From: Bigelowiella natans CCMP2755
Taxonomy: Eukaryota; Cercozoa; Chlorarachniophyceae
DNA: 64,000 nucleotides
Reading direction: 5' to 3'
NCBI GenBank assembly: GCA_000320545.1
Contig: ADNK01001199.1
Span: 56,001-120,000 of the forward strand
Below the pieces are notes generated by a model, which had not been told where the DNA came from, searched no databases, and worked only from the letters and a program-made list of their open reading frames with translations. Within the stretch, counting starts at the first letter, position 1. Each line of letters opens with the position of its first letter. Shown piece by piece: positions 9,683 to 22,005 of the stretch. A program made the translations under genes and the position numbers.

Positions 9683-12600
9683 TCACACCCTGAGACGTGG
9701 ATCAGGATGAATAAATTCAACTTTGTTCAGAGATTCAGCATTTTCATGTTCCTGGATTCCTCGAATATCCAGGATCGCCTTAAGATTGCGCAGAATCGTT
9801 TCCTTCTGCTTATCGGTAATAACTATTTTGGATGTGTCGATATCTTTGATCTCTTCGCTATAGCTTGGCATTCCGCCATATACCCAGTTGAAAGATTTAT
9901 ATCTATGAATAGCTGTTGGTTTCTCAGCGAACCATTTTGGAGGAGATTCGATAAGGGCTTTAAGCGATTTCTCACCAAGTTTGAGCTTCCAATTCGGCAC
10001 CCAAAAGCGCGCTACATCCGACTGGAAGAGATCGCACGATAGTTGGCCAAGATTAAGCTTTTCATGGAATACGCGCACCGCCTCTCGCGCGCCACACTCG
10101 CGCTTAAAAGCTTTAGACATCTTTAGGGCCGCACGTTTTTGCTTCTGAGTGAACATCGACTTGAATTTCTCCGCAAGAGATTCTGGTTTCCAGTCCTCAA
10201 CCGACGTAGGCTTTGGTCCTGCTCCAGCATTGGTAACCATCTGGCCCCAAAAAGGCTGATCTCCAAAGAAAGGAGCTATTAGCGTTGGTTTTGCCGCCTT
10301 TAAACCTGCATACGTGGTCCCTGCTCCTCCATGGTGTACGACACCTGCAACCATATCAAACAACCACGAATGTGCCACACGACCAATGACCAAGCAGAAG
10401 TCTTCTCTGGTAAGATCGAGCTCAGGAGCTTCTGTTCCATCTTCGTATTTTGCACCCTTGACGAAACTTACACCGTCCAAACCCTTGAGAGATTTACCCA
10501 ATCCAGCCCATCCCTGCTGAATTATCACCCGAATTTTGGCTTCTTTTGCGGCTTTATATATGGTCTCTGCAACTAGCTTCGAGTCCGGGAGCACACAGCT
10601 TCCAAAGCCAATGAAAATAGGAGGCCTCAGCTCATCTTTTTTGATCCAGTCGTCAATATCTTTGGGGGGGGGCTTTGTAAAACCGCTCCCTGGTAGCTCA
10701 GAGAAGCCAACCACATCGATATGCTGCCCCCAGTCGAGAGGCTTCGGGATCAAGGACGGACTCCAAATGTAGGAGAACGGTACCTCGCGATCGGAGAGGA
10801 TTGAAGATCCTTCTTTCCATTTAGGCTCGATTCCGTGCTCCTTCCTAAACTTTTCGAACGATGCCCCCATGCCCACATGCATCATCAAGTCCACCTTTCT
10901 GTATGAGAACACATTGTCATCGACCCAAGCAGACTTGGTCTTCCCCTTGAAGTGCTTGTACATAGCCATGAAATCATTCACTTCTGGTTCATCGATCTTG
11001 TTCTCATTCAGATCCCTATAGGCCACGTTCCCCATAGGGTGCGGGAAAGCGGCTGTGGGGCTCCATGGCATCTAATTATGTGGGGAGGAGAGTTTTGCGG
11101 ATTAGCTTCAGTTATACAGAAATTACTCTAAAAAGAAAAGTACCGTAAACATCATGTGTAGCGGCACTCCCATAGCCTCCGCACAATGCACGTGAGAGTA
11201 TGTAGGTGGGTTAGAAATGATGACGTCCGCGACGAAATCCTTCTTGTCGCCTTTTTCGTCTGGGCTGTTTGCTCCGTGCCACACGCTCATGATGATGTCG
11301 TCCATCATCTTCTTTCGTTCATTGGTATCTCTCCAGAATTGAGGGGACACAAGCTGTCCGATGCCAGGCATCAGCTGCCCTTTTGTCTTGACCATATATG
11401 CCATAAGCTCCTTCGGATCTATTCGAGCATTAAAAGTAACAATGAAGAAAAGGAAATCTTTTGAATATGTTAGGAAGATTAAAATCACCTCCGCCGATTG
11501 GGTAAAACTCCAAGCCATTCTTCGTGACAAAATCCCGGAAATTTTCGTGTGTAGCGAGTCTGACCCTGTGTCCAATTTTCTTCAAATTTTGGCCGATAGG
11601 AATGAAGGGTTGCACATCTCCCCGTGATCCGCAGATCATAATCACTATATTCATCTTTGGAGCAATGTTGTACAAATGTGACGGAGCCACGCACAAACCT
11701 AGGATCTCGGAGCACAGTAAGCGTGTACGTGTAATCGTTTGTCCTTTATCGTCATCAAGAGGACATACAATATTCATCCACTCCCAGAAGGTAACGTCTT
11801 TCTGTTTTTGTAACTTCTCGATTGATTCTTTCATTTCATCGTAAATCTTTAATGTCCGTGGGTCTTTTGCTTTTCGACTGAACCACCGACTGAAATGGCG
11901 AGTGTCAACAACACTCTGTGCCTTCATGTCTAATGCATAAAATGGCATGATCGCGGCTTCGATTTTTGCTCGTGAATACTGAATGATGGTGTATCCGACA
12001 GTCGATATGATTTCTTTATCGATTGTTCGAAAATACTTTTTAAATTCCTTCTGGTTAATGGTCTGCGATTTGTCGTCATCGCCCTGTGCGAGCATGTCTC
12101 TTACAACCTTATCGGCTGAAAGACTTCTGAAGGCATTTAGCCGCACAAAGCGCTCATTGAGTACCCAATCAGTCAGCTCGCCCAGCTCTAGATCGCCTGA
12201 TGATTATCATTGCTTACACGAGCGAATTCGGATAAATCCGAATTTAGTGTACTTACCGTCTTTGTTGATGTCAAGGGCATTCCAAAGTGTAGAGACATAA
12301 GTATCTCGAGAGAGTTTAGTCGGTTTTAGACTCTTCTTCCCTTGCCCTAATATATCTGACACCTTGACCGTTTTTGTCCCCGCGGTCGCCGGGGCTCGTA
12401 CGTGTAGAGACCATTGGCAGGTTTCACTATTCCGCTCTGTTGATAGATCGTACACAACTACGTTGTAGACGCACGATGCTGATAAACCCTATTTAACAAC
12501 ACCAAAGTTTTGTCAAAGCAGTCCGATATTTATCCTCAGCAAAGCACTGACCCTATCTGTTTTTCTGAATGTTTTCCCGGGTGGGATGCTGACAGGGGCA

Positions 12601-12683
12601 CCAATTCGCATGCCTCCTTTAAGCTGGATTTCACCATAAACTCCATGCTTCACATCGTTCTCTATGGCTAATGTGATCCCCAT
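9683..12683 (-). CDS. Sterol-type UDP-glucosyltransferase with N-terminal EF hands
   Basis: Five exons join in frame: 12683-12548, 12478-12257, 12196-11489, 11418-11144 and 11071-9683, giving 909 residues. The C-terminal half is a GT-B transferase of the sterol 3-beta-glucosyltransferase type. Evidence is the N-terminal GSRGDVQPFIPIG loop, the junction reading FYPIGGDPKELMAYMV, then FTMPWSPTAAFPHP, and the donor-site motif HHGGAGTTYAGLKAAKP followed by FFGDQPFWG. It should move glucose from UDP-glucose onto a sterol-like lipid at membranes. Ahead of it are EF-hand loops: DINKDGDLELGE, rebuilt exactly across the 60-bp intron at 12256-12197, and DDDKSQTINQKE in the next exon. This suggests calcium control. 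The first donor (gtgctt at 12547) is weak, so the first exon is less certain than the rest. The start ATG at 12683 was chosen because it gives an open frame into exon 2. Confidence 0.88.
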
Positions 12684-14046
12684 TATTTACGGGTAGGATA
12701 GGAAGGGGGAGGCGGAATATGAATTTCCTTGTAACGAAGGTGTTGAGCGTAACCGTCGTGAGGATTGAGGGCATTTTCCCTCTACGACAACATCTGACCA
12801 TCAATATGTTCAAAATATGAAAAAATACTTTCCATTCCTTTCTTAGACATGAAAAAAAACATAAAAAGCAAAAAAGTTTAAATGGACCGGCTGAATATAT
12901 CCGGAGACTACCCAGAGATCCAACGCGAACTGCTGGACTACCATTTTTGCCCACGAAGCAGAAAAACGCACATGAAAAGGATATCACTCAAAAAAGAATT
13001 AAAATTCCTGGGAAAGTTTGTGGGGATTTTTGAAAATTAATTGTAAAAATGGAGCAGTTTAGGAAGAAATAATAAGAGCACTCATTTTAAGTGCGAAGGT
13101 GAGTCAAGTCAGCGTCACGGTGAGGGTATTGCCCTCGTACATCAAGTCTGATCGCTTTTTATGGGTAAATTGGCCTGCATTTCAATTTTTTGATATCCGC
13201 TCGCAATTTGATGGTCCAAAATTTGGTTTTTTCACCGGTAAATGGACTATCACATTGACCTTCACGTCTTTTGTACACCATCAACGAAATTTGAAAGACT
13301 TGATAGAAAGACGCATTATCCGAAATCAGGAGCTAATTCGAAGCCGTATTCAGGTTTTCAAACCAATATTTGGAACGAACCCATGTTGAATGGATCCTGT
13401 TTTGGTGATAAGATGAATACATCTGTGTCACACTAATCCTTGCATCTATTCTGGCAATCACTCGAACAGCTTGCTGCGCACGCATTCTCTCCCAAACCAT
13501 TGGTATGTTCTAGTTACATCATGATGATCCGAAGGTCGCAACATTAATTCAGAGCACGTTAGAGACAAAGTGAGGTGGTGGTAACGAGGAAGTTAGGATT
13601 AAACGGGTTAGGTATTAAGCCGCGCGACGGACAGACGAACACAGGTGGAGCCCATCAAACGTAATCGGATATCTTCTGGTGGTTTCAAACTCCGTGGAGG
13701 TTGGGATTACGGAGCATCCTTCAAACGTTTAAAGTGAGAGAATAGTGTCTAAGATCGCTCTCCCAAAAAAACAGGTTTGTATAGTTGTAGCTGTTGCTCA
13801 AATGGTATGGAGCTGGAACTCAGTGGTGCTTCTGTTCAATTAGTCTAGACCCTCATGCATCAACAAATAGTCTCTCTTATTTCTCACTACGTTCGTAAAC
13901 AGAGGGAAAAAAGAACTTTGGGAGGTTGGACCGTGCGGAGATCTTAGTGCTTCCATTGCATCGCCTACCACCACCACCCATTGACCAGCTGACCACCCCG
14001 CCAATATCAACGAAGCACGGATAGGGGACGTGATAAATCGTTCAAA
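12684..14046. other. Head-to-head spacer (presumed promoter region)
   Basis: About 1.36 kb separates two divergent start codons. Short open stretches near 13099-13436 show no recognisable protein and no good splice context. The tandem GCTAGC words typical of convergent spacers are absent. Presumably it carries both promoters and 5' leaders. I see no distinct element. Confidence 0.5.
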
Positions 14047-16547
14047 ATGTCAGAGGGCAACACTGGCAATGAAAACTCGTTCCCCAATCTCATATCTGAT
14101 GCAGGGCTTAAGGATTTTTTAGGGATGAGTAGCGATGAGTTCTTTGGCTTTCCGCATCACCCAACCGATGGCTTCCACATCATGGAGCAGCTTTTTAACC
14201 CAATCGATACCAAAAACCTGCCCCCTCCCCCTAGCATACCAGCACCCCAGGCATCCTTTCCCTCGGTCACGCATGCCTCAGGTATGGCGCCAAATCCTTC
14301 ATCATGGGAATCAAACCATTTTCAGAAAGGAATGCTAGGAGGCCTCACCCACAGTCAGATGCCCATAACCATGACCGAATCTCCCCGTAAGAAAAAAATA
14401 CCAAAAAAACAGCAAAAAACGGAGCGGCACTCATCGTCGTTGAATATAAATGGGCCTCAACGAAGTCCGTACCCTGTTTCGCCTCTCCCCCCCTCGCGGA
14501 ACGCCTACGACGCACAAGTAGCTGGTAATCAGGGCCACGTCTCTGTTAAAGATGAGAAGGCCCTTATGGAAGAAGAACAGCCGACAGAATCCGGCTGTAG
14601 AATCGTGAATGACACAAAGATACAAGGAGGTAGGCTTGATACGTATACTATGTAGGAGTTCTCTAAAGCAAGCTTGTTGGATTTATCAGGACAATTTTCC
14701 ACCAACGAAATGAATAATACTCTCCCAAATGCTGGAAGCTTTGACACGGGTCTTACTGTATGTCTAAAGATATCGAGAGGAGACTATAACATACAATTCT
14801 ATCGTAGGGAACCAATGTAGAACGAAGTGCGCAGTACAGTCTTTTGATGCTGCTACCAAAGCTCTTCCTGGATTCTCGGTAAAGCCCCTCACAGTACCTT
14901 TTAGACGTTTCTAAAGTTGTATTTTCAGAGGAAAAAGGGATGTAAAATCGGGCATCTTTTATGCAAAGCAATGAAACGTAAGCATATCTTTTTAAATGAA
15001 TTTCTAATCAGTTGGTAAGACATTCCGTGTTCAGTACCTCGAGAGACGGAGGAGGAGATATCCCTCGGGAAGCCATCAGTTGCTCCTACTATGTCCAAAG
15101 ACCTTTTCGTAGTGGGGACCGATAATCCAGACAGCAAACTCAACTACTTAATATGTGTCTCGACAAATATAATGAAAAATACCGTTGACGGCAATCCAAT
15201 CGTGAGTACCGTGCGTCTGAGTGAGGTAATAGAAGAGATTTAGTGAGAAACGTGTTGTTGTGTGAGAGGATCTGATATTCTTATTTCATGATCCTTCAGC
15301 ATATCCGTGATACTCACTGGATAAACAGCAACTTGGTTCTCTGTGCAACTGGCAAAGATGTGGAGATAATCCAAGTAGAAAATGAAGGGAAAAACATGAA
15401 AAGCAGAGGTACTTCTGATACCCATACAAATCACCTCTTATCCCTGGAAACGCACATGGATATTTAGTTTATTATTATGCCATGATCAGGGAAAAGGACT
15501 CTGCATCACGACCTCATTCGAGAAATTGCACCTCATCCCATAAAAAGGCTTGAAGTGGCATCAGGAGGTCAGGGAGAGCACACGCTATATGTTTGGATTG
15601 TGGAATTAAGTTTTTATGGTTTTCAGGTTACGACAAGAAGTTGTGCGTGCATAACTTGCAGAAAGGCACTCGACTTCATGAACAAGCAACTTCGGATACG
15701 ATTGGATCAGTCAAATGGCATCCTTATCAAAGTGAGCAGCATTACTCATCAGCAGATAGCACGCAGCTTTATAGTATTTCTTCCTCCTCCCCACCCCTCC
15801 TCTCCCAGGTGACGTGCTTGGATGCACGTTGGACTATGGAGGCCTACAACAATATGATACAAGACTCGGTCTTTCGAAGCCTACGTTTAAGATGAATACA
15901 GGGAAGCCGGTCAATTATTTATATTTGTATTCGATGTTTATCAGTTTATACTGATGTGATTGGACGTTGTTAGGAGCTGTACACGCACAGTTGCATTGAT
16001 GAGTATGGCATGCTGCTCGGATATGGAGACGGAATTATTCAATATATCGATCAAAGATATCCAAGAAAAATGTAATATTTTTATATACTTGATTTAGTCA
16101 TTGGTCTATAGCTGAAATGATTTATCTTATCGATAGACTTCTAAGAGTGGAAGATCCATATGTTGGAGGAATCGGGGACATCATCTATAACGACCAATCG
16201 AAATCATTCGTCGTATCTGGCCTCACTGAGTACGATAGTCAATTTAGTAATTCAGTTATCTCTGATGTCTTAATGATGGTATGTCGGGTTATAGTTTCTC
16301 TGTGTGGAAGATCGATGATTCTCAAAGGAAGGCTTATATCTGGTTTGTACTTCAATTATCAAATAGTTACTATATTCGCGTTTTTACTGATGTTTCGTGT
16401 TTATCTAGGAGTCATATGCAAATGACAAACAATGCTATACAAAATCAGTACAGCTTTGCTACATCAGCTGCATATTTGGACCCGAATACCATAATAAAGT
16501 GCGACAGAAGGGGTTACGCATCAGTTTTCCAACAAGGATTTTCTTAA
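14047..16547 (+). CDS. WD40-repeat protein with a disordered N-terminus
   Basis: About thirteen short exons. Placed ones include 14047-14629, 14690-14749, 14808-14878, 14929-14977, 15035-15201, 15300-15408, 15490-15567, 15627-15731, 15809-15909 and 15974-16071; the last ends at the TAA at 16545. The N-terminal exon is Pro/Ser-rich with a basic patch (SPRKKKIPKKQQK) that may be a nuclear signal. Downstream exons give WD40-like blades: GGYDKKLCVHNL followed by GSVKWHPYQ, LGCTLDYGGLQQYDTRLG, LGYGDGIIQYIDQRYPR, and SGLTDFSVWKID rebuilt across an intron at about 16231-16288. It probably forms a beta-propeller scaffold. I cannot assign a family. Introns are about 58-70 bp where both ends are clear. 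The junction near 16071/16098 is the least certain. Confidence 0.72.
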
Positions 16548-17255
16548 AAAAAAATGCTATTGGTATCATCCCAGTAATTAATGAGGGGGCTATGATATTG
16601 GTGGCATAGTAGTCCAAAGATATATAAATAGTCAAATTACACCAGGAAGATGTAGTGTAGATGGGCATTGTAGGCCTAGCAATGGCCATTGTTTACTCTG
16701 TGGTTTAGTTAGTGCATAGACAAATATGGAATTTACGCGCACGCACGTATGTAGACGTTACTAATTCTCATTCACGTGATCGTGATGTAAACAAATCTAG
16801 CGACTATACGTACGTATGCACACTGACGACAAATAAATACAAGCATGCGTATTATATGCAGCAACATATGAGACGGATGCAATGAATATGTTAAAAATTT
16901 CAATTGTCATCCTTATGTAGCGATGCTAAAGCTTTGGCTACAGCGCTTACGCAGCAACGATGTATTCAGAAATCTAGGGATACTGCCTGCTGGATGTCTA
17001 TTTCTAGGCGGTTTGCTACTCGCGCTAGCGATGTGTGTATATCTAGATGCACAGGTTGTGCGCATATAGTGATCGATCAGCTAGCGTGATCAAATAATGA
17101 GCTACTTCAACTGTGCACGGCTAGACTATAGCTTGGTCGATCAATGATTCAATGATGTTAACCCGTGCAATTTTAGAGCTGCTATGCATGAATAGAGCAC
17201 ATGAGGTTATAAGTAAGGTATTTTATTTATTTTCATTTTTCACAGACATACACAA
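16548..17255. other. Tail-to-tail spacer
   Basis: Non-coding convergent spacer with gtacgtatgcac, acgcacgtatg, gatcgatcagctagc and tatgcatg words. No exon with coding character was found. It belongs to the same compositional class as the other convergent spacers. Confidence 0.6.
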
Positions 17256-17743
17256 TTAAGCTTCGTCCCATTCTACAAACGTTATTCCTTGCGCGCTCAT
17301 GCCATTTCGGCTCACAGCAACTCTCTTCGCAAGATCCTTTGAATTCGGTCCAAAGATATGCGCTCCTTTTGGTATTGCAAGAGAACATCCATGGCTGATA
17401 TGTTCGACCTCTCGCTCGTGATGATCCATACTGAAGATGTGGAACGGTGTGATCTTCGTTTCGTCCATATTTGACATTGTAAGCGCTGGTGGGGGCACAT
17501 GCACGGGGCCTGGTCTATATGCGCGCCCGAACGTACGCTTACGCTTCTCTTCAGAACCCAAGAAAGGATGGAAGCTGGTGATTATGATAATGGATAAAAT
17601 TATAAGGACGTAATATGTGACAAGTATGTTCACTGATATAAGTGGTATCAATACTAATTAAAGGGTTCATGAACATGTATACGAATACAAGTACACATAT
17701 GGATAAATATGTATAATATTTTATACAAATAAGTATATTGAAA

Positions 17744-17782
<39 letters not shown>

Positions 17783-20456
17783 TCAATTTCAGACGTTTAC
17801 ACATTCTCATATTCTACTTCACCCGAGCGTCTGAAAAGCCTTTACATTACAGTTAATAAAACTGCATCCACACATCATCGGACCTATACAAACAAGCATA
17901 CAGCAGCAACATGATGTGGATTCAATATTGCATTATCACTATCATCAACAGTAATAGGCACCTGGCGTGGTCCACGTGCATCTTCTGCTCTTTGCACGCT
18001 GCTTAGGGTCGAAGCAATTCATTCCTTTCAGAAACCGCATTGCTTTTTCCTTTAGTCGCCAGACAAAACACAGTAGGATGATGAGGACACATTTGTATTA
18101 CCATTCTTGTTGGAGCGCTGCATACGACCCATACCTTATTCTCCGGACTATATCGCTCATCGCACGTGTGCTTAGCTTCGTCTATGCTCGATGCGTTCAC
18201 TCGTCCTTGCACTGACAACCCAAATGCACACAAATATATAGCATTAATACAAATAAGTTGATAGTCATGTGCCATAGAAATACGGTGTGAATGAGTTATA
18301 CTAAATGTCGGATAAAGCTGTTTGTGAAGCTTACATATTTCTTGATGCTCATAGAGGTACGATGAGACCCATCGTAAGACCTCAAGGTAATACGCGCCCT
18401 AAAACAAGGGATATTTGGTCCAAATTATCGATCGTATCAGTTACCCCCCTCTCCTCTTTTAAAGCGCTCTTAATGTAGTAATGACAGTGGTAATAGTACC
18501 TGGTCAACCCAGCACTCACAGTCGCTATGTCGTATCCACATACGCAAAAACCTGCGACCACATAGCTACTGTTAGAGAGAGGGTAAGGGTGGGGAGAGAA
18601 GATACGCACTGCACGCACCGTATTGCTTCTTTAGATCTCCGCAATATGATTATATCATTGTTCGTTGGACCTGACGAAGTAAGTAGAATAAATTATCTTC
18701 CATATTATGAAGCCTGAGCAGCCATATATTCATACCTCCGATAGGCCCTGTGTGCATTATGATCATATGGTATAGATCCCAGTCGTATCCGCTGCTTTCT
18801 GCAATGCCCTTTGCGTGTTCAAAGAGCTCTTTCATGCCAATCTCTGGTAGTCCTATCTGAGAATTGTTGTCAAACATATTAGAGAGATGAGCAATCTTAA
18901 CGAAGAGAAGCACACCTCTACGTCAGGATCCAGATAAACGACCCAATCAAAGCCTTTGCCTATCATTCACAACACCACACATATTTGATTGCATACAATC
19001 TCACACCAAAGGTAGATAATCAATCTAAGTTCCTGAAATGATAACTTTATAAATCAGAGTTTATGTGCCGGAGTAAACGTAAACATTCTTCTCTCACATG
19101 TTGGCAAAGGGTGATGAACGTGTAATTCATTTAATTGTATATCTTATCACCTGTCTCCAGGAGAGATAGAAGGCTGAAGGCCTTACCCCACGCCCATCGC
19201 CATCTTTCGTATTTCACAGAATCACGACATCAAGATTGATTCAATATGGATGTAACGCAGAGAACAACATACCCGTGATCTTGATACCACGACATATTTC
19301 CGTAGTACTTGCCTACGTCCTCCTGAGGTTTAATTCAATCGATTGTCCATTCAGTTATGCATGGAGATAGAAAGAAAGCCATAGATGATACCTCTTTTAG
19401 ATGAAGTGCATCGTAGATCTGAGAGAGACAAATCATCAAGGTTGCATTCTATGAGTACATGATATGTTATATGCAGGCACGTTCTCTCTTTCTCCTACTC
19501 TCTGCAAATGAATTCTCACTACCTCATACATGTTTCTCGTATCTATAGCGCGCGCCATATTGTGACGATGAGCGTAGCAAGCCTTTTCATCGAACAGGAC
19601 CAAACAAACAACAGTTAGAACAAATCTGCAAAAATGAATGCGAGTTTTCATTTCACCTGTCTTCGAAGCGTTGCATCAACACCGCGGCGATATGATTCAC
19701 CTTAATAGCAAAATGGTACAGTCATACGAATAGTATGGATACATAGAATGCAGCAACATACCCACTGCGACACTGAATAGTACGACTCGAGGCTGTGAGC
19801 AGAAACAGGGTACATCAGCAAACATATGTGCGTCACATGATAATTTCACACAATAAGGCATATGGTTCACCGTGTGGAAGGGTTTGTGATTCTCATTCTT
19901 CTTAGATTCTTGCTTTTTGTTTTTTGTGTGCTTATTTTTAAGAGGAATGAGCTGCCCGTCCTGCACGGTGCCATCCTGCATCGTGAATAGCATATCATCA
20001 GCATTCTGCTCCTTTACTGCTTTCACTACAATACGCTTCTTTCTACAACATACCTTCTCTTTCACTTGGACTATACCCCCAGATTCATCCTCCTTCAGCA
20101 AACTGCTATCGTCCTAAACAGAATTCGTCATCATTCACATCATCGCTGTCGTCATCGGGCGATCTGCTTCCGAAAATTACGTGTTTCAATGATTTGACGC
20201 AGGGATAACATGAAATTGCAAAAATACAGAAATGCGCCTGGTTATCCTCACCATTCCAATAATGACAAAGTGAGAATCTGGGTCATCTCTGTTATATTGC
20301 AGGGCCACGAAGCCAAGCAGCATCTAAGTCACGTAGGCAAGGGGAGGGACAAGAGTGAGGGATAAGGAGAACAATACTCTGGTTAACGACGGCGCCATCC
20401 CTTACCAAGACCATGAGGAAGTATGGCGTTAGGGCACATCGAGGCCCTTCTTGCAT
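17256..20456 (-). CDS. Putative type II membrane glycosyltransferase (DXD motif)
   Basis: Many short exons. The start ATG at 20456-20454 opens a 51-bp exon (20456-20406) that continues in phase at 20323. Together they give a hydrophobic run PYFLMVLMLLGFVALQY, a typical signal anchor. A basic, Lys-rich stem follows (20101-19870). The catalytic region reads PRVVLFSVAVG, then CYAHRHNMARAID, IYDALHLKE, EDVGKYYGNMSWYQD and GFDWVVYLDPDVE. YLDPDVE is a DXD-type metal/nucleotide-sugar site near 18917-18940. NNDIIILRRSKEAIR and AYYLEVLRWVSSYLYE follow. The order (rHN..., DWvvYLDpDv, nDIiiLR) is that of Golgi nucleotide-sugar transferases such as GT34-like enzymes; I cannot fix the family or acceptor. 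The last junction before the terminal exon (17256 to about 17570) was not resolved to the base. Confidence 0.6.
17748..17780. repeat. (TA)n microsatellite
   Basis: An uninterrupted TA dinucleotide run in the non-coding part of the glycosyltransferase gene. Confidence 0.9.
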
Positions 20457-21142
20457 AGCCTCCCCACCCTTCCCTGCAACGCTTCTTCCCGATAATCCAG
20501 AGTCGTCTGGCTGCGGTCGGGATGATCCTTGAGAATCTTCGAAAATAGCATTTATTCCGGATAGACGACACGCTATATTTGTTGGTTCTTGTTCTAAAAA
20601 CCCATTGCGTATTTTTCGTGCGACATCGTTTCAGATTATAAATATGCTTGAAACTACCTATATTTTTGCTTATCTCTGACCGACGCTAATTTGCACGCTG
20701 ATCGATCGATCGCCGTCGCGAAGAAAAGGTGCTTCGAGCTTCGGTGGAATGATGGGAGGAGGGAGGAAAAGGGAGAGGAGAGAGAGCAATATTTGGGAGG
20801 CAGGAGGGAACTTAGTGAAGAAATTCTTGGTTTGCGGGGTCTTCTTTGATGTTTTATCTAAATGAGCTGCAACCTGCTTGCGCATATCGCAACACGGCGA
20901 TAATGGAACATCGTAAGCTAATGAACATGTGAATGCAGGCCTGACTCGTGATTTACTGTGCTCAATCGAAGCAATATATCTTCAGGGTGCTATCCGTGCT
21001 GTTCCAACTGTCGCTGTTCTCCTGTCTCAACACGTTCGTGCTCAACCCTCTGCTGCTTCGACGCGCATCATCAACTAGCAGGACACTTCCTCTCTCGAAA
21101 GCGTTTTTACTCCAGAAGTTCTCAACGTCGCCAGCAATTGCT
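20457..21142. other. Head-to-head spacer; may include a 5' exon of the ABC-class ATPase gene
   Basis: Lies between two divergent starts. A gatcgatcgatc run is at 20700-20711. The right part (20948-21142) is open in the same frame as the ATPase start. It encodes a hydrophobic stretch and then an Arg/Ser-rich stretch ending FSTSPAIAM, but has no in-frame ATG. It could be an upstream coding exon after the acceptor-like ...atcttcag at about 20985, or simply leader sequence. Confidence 0.45.
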
Positions 21143-21973
21143 ATGCCTTACAACTGGAGACAACACGTGAAGGGCAAACGGTACATATATTCCCATTATG
21201 CGTGTCGCAATATGCGTACCACGTTCTAACGTCCGCGATTTGTATTATTTGCTCTGTCCTGCTCTCCTCTCCTCAGGGGTGGCGGTGGTGGTCGCGGCCG
21301 CGGCTATGGTGGAGGCCGAGGCTATGGGGGAGGAGGAGGAGGACGAGGTATGGTAACATGCGTTTCGTAGTAGGTATTTATTGTGACCAGGTTTTGTGCT
21401 TTCTTCACATAGGAGGCGGAGGGGGGTGGAGAGGTGGTGGTGGTGGTGGCTGGAGAGGAGGACGAGGAGGACGAGGAGGGGGCGGGGGATATGGAGGGGA
21501 TAGTGCACGGAACCGAGGAGGAGGAGGAGGCATGAGGACGAGTACTATGGAAGATCTTCAGAACATCCTGCGAAACATCGACTCAAAGCAATACCCCGCA
21601 TACAGGGACCTTGAGGGGACTTCTTTCCAGTTTAAAGGTGTTTGAAGTGATGGCAATGGTGGTGGTGATAATGATAATGACGAGGACAAAGCATACCGTA
21701 TGCTTATGTACACTATATCCGAAAATGTCCATTGTGCAAACGACGTTGAATGAATCGAATCGTTTCTGCTTTGGCATCATTCAATCAGACTTCAGCCTTA
21801 TCGTGGATCGAGTGCAGTCAGACGCCTATGCGCCTCCATCACGATTTCGTGTTCGTGTGCCCATGTCTAAGGCTGGCTTTCCAAAGGTCTTTGTGTGATC
21901 AGTAGTGATATTGTACTTTCTCCTTCCTTCCTTTTGCTTCTTCTATCTCTCCTTCTCCTCTTAAATAACACGT

Positions 21974-22005
<32 letters not shown>

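Noticed and set aside
13099-13436. Short open frames in the spacer before the WD40 gene
   Set aside because: No recognisable protein, low coding character, no link to either neighbour by good splice sites.
14630-14655. A possible 26-bp mini-intron in the WD40 gene
   Set aside because: Removing it shifts the frame into an early stop; a 60-bp intron (14630-14689) restores a clean frame and fits the usual intron size.
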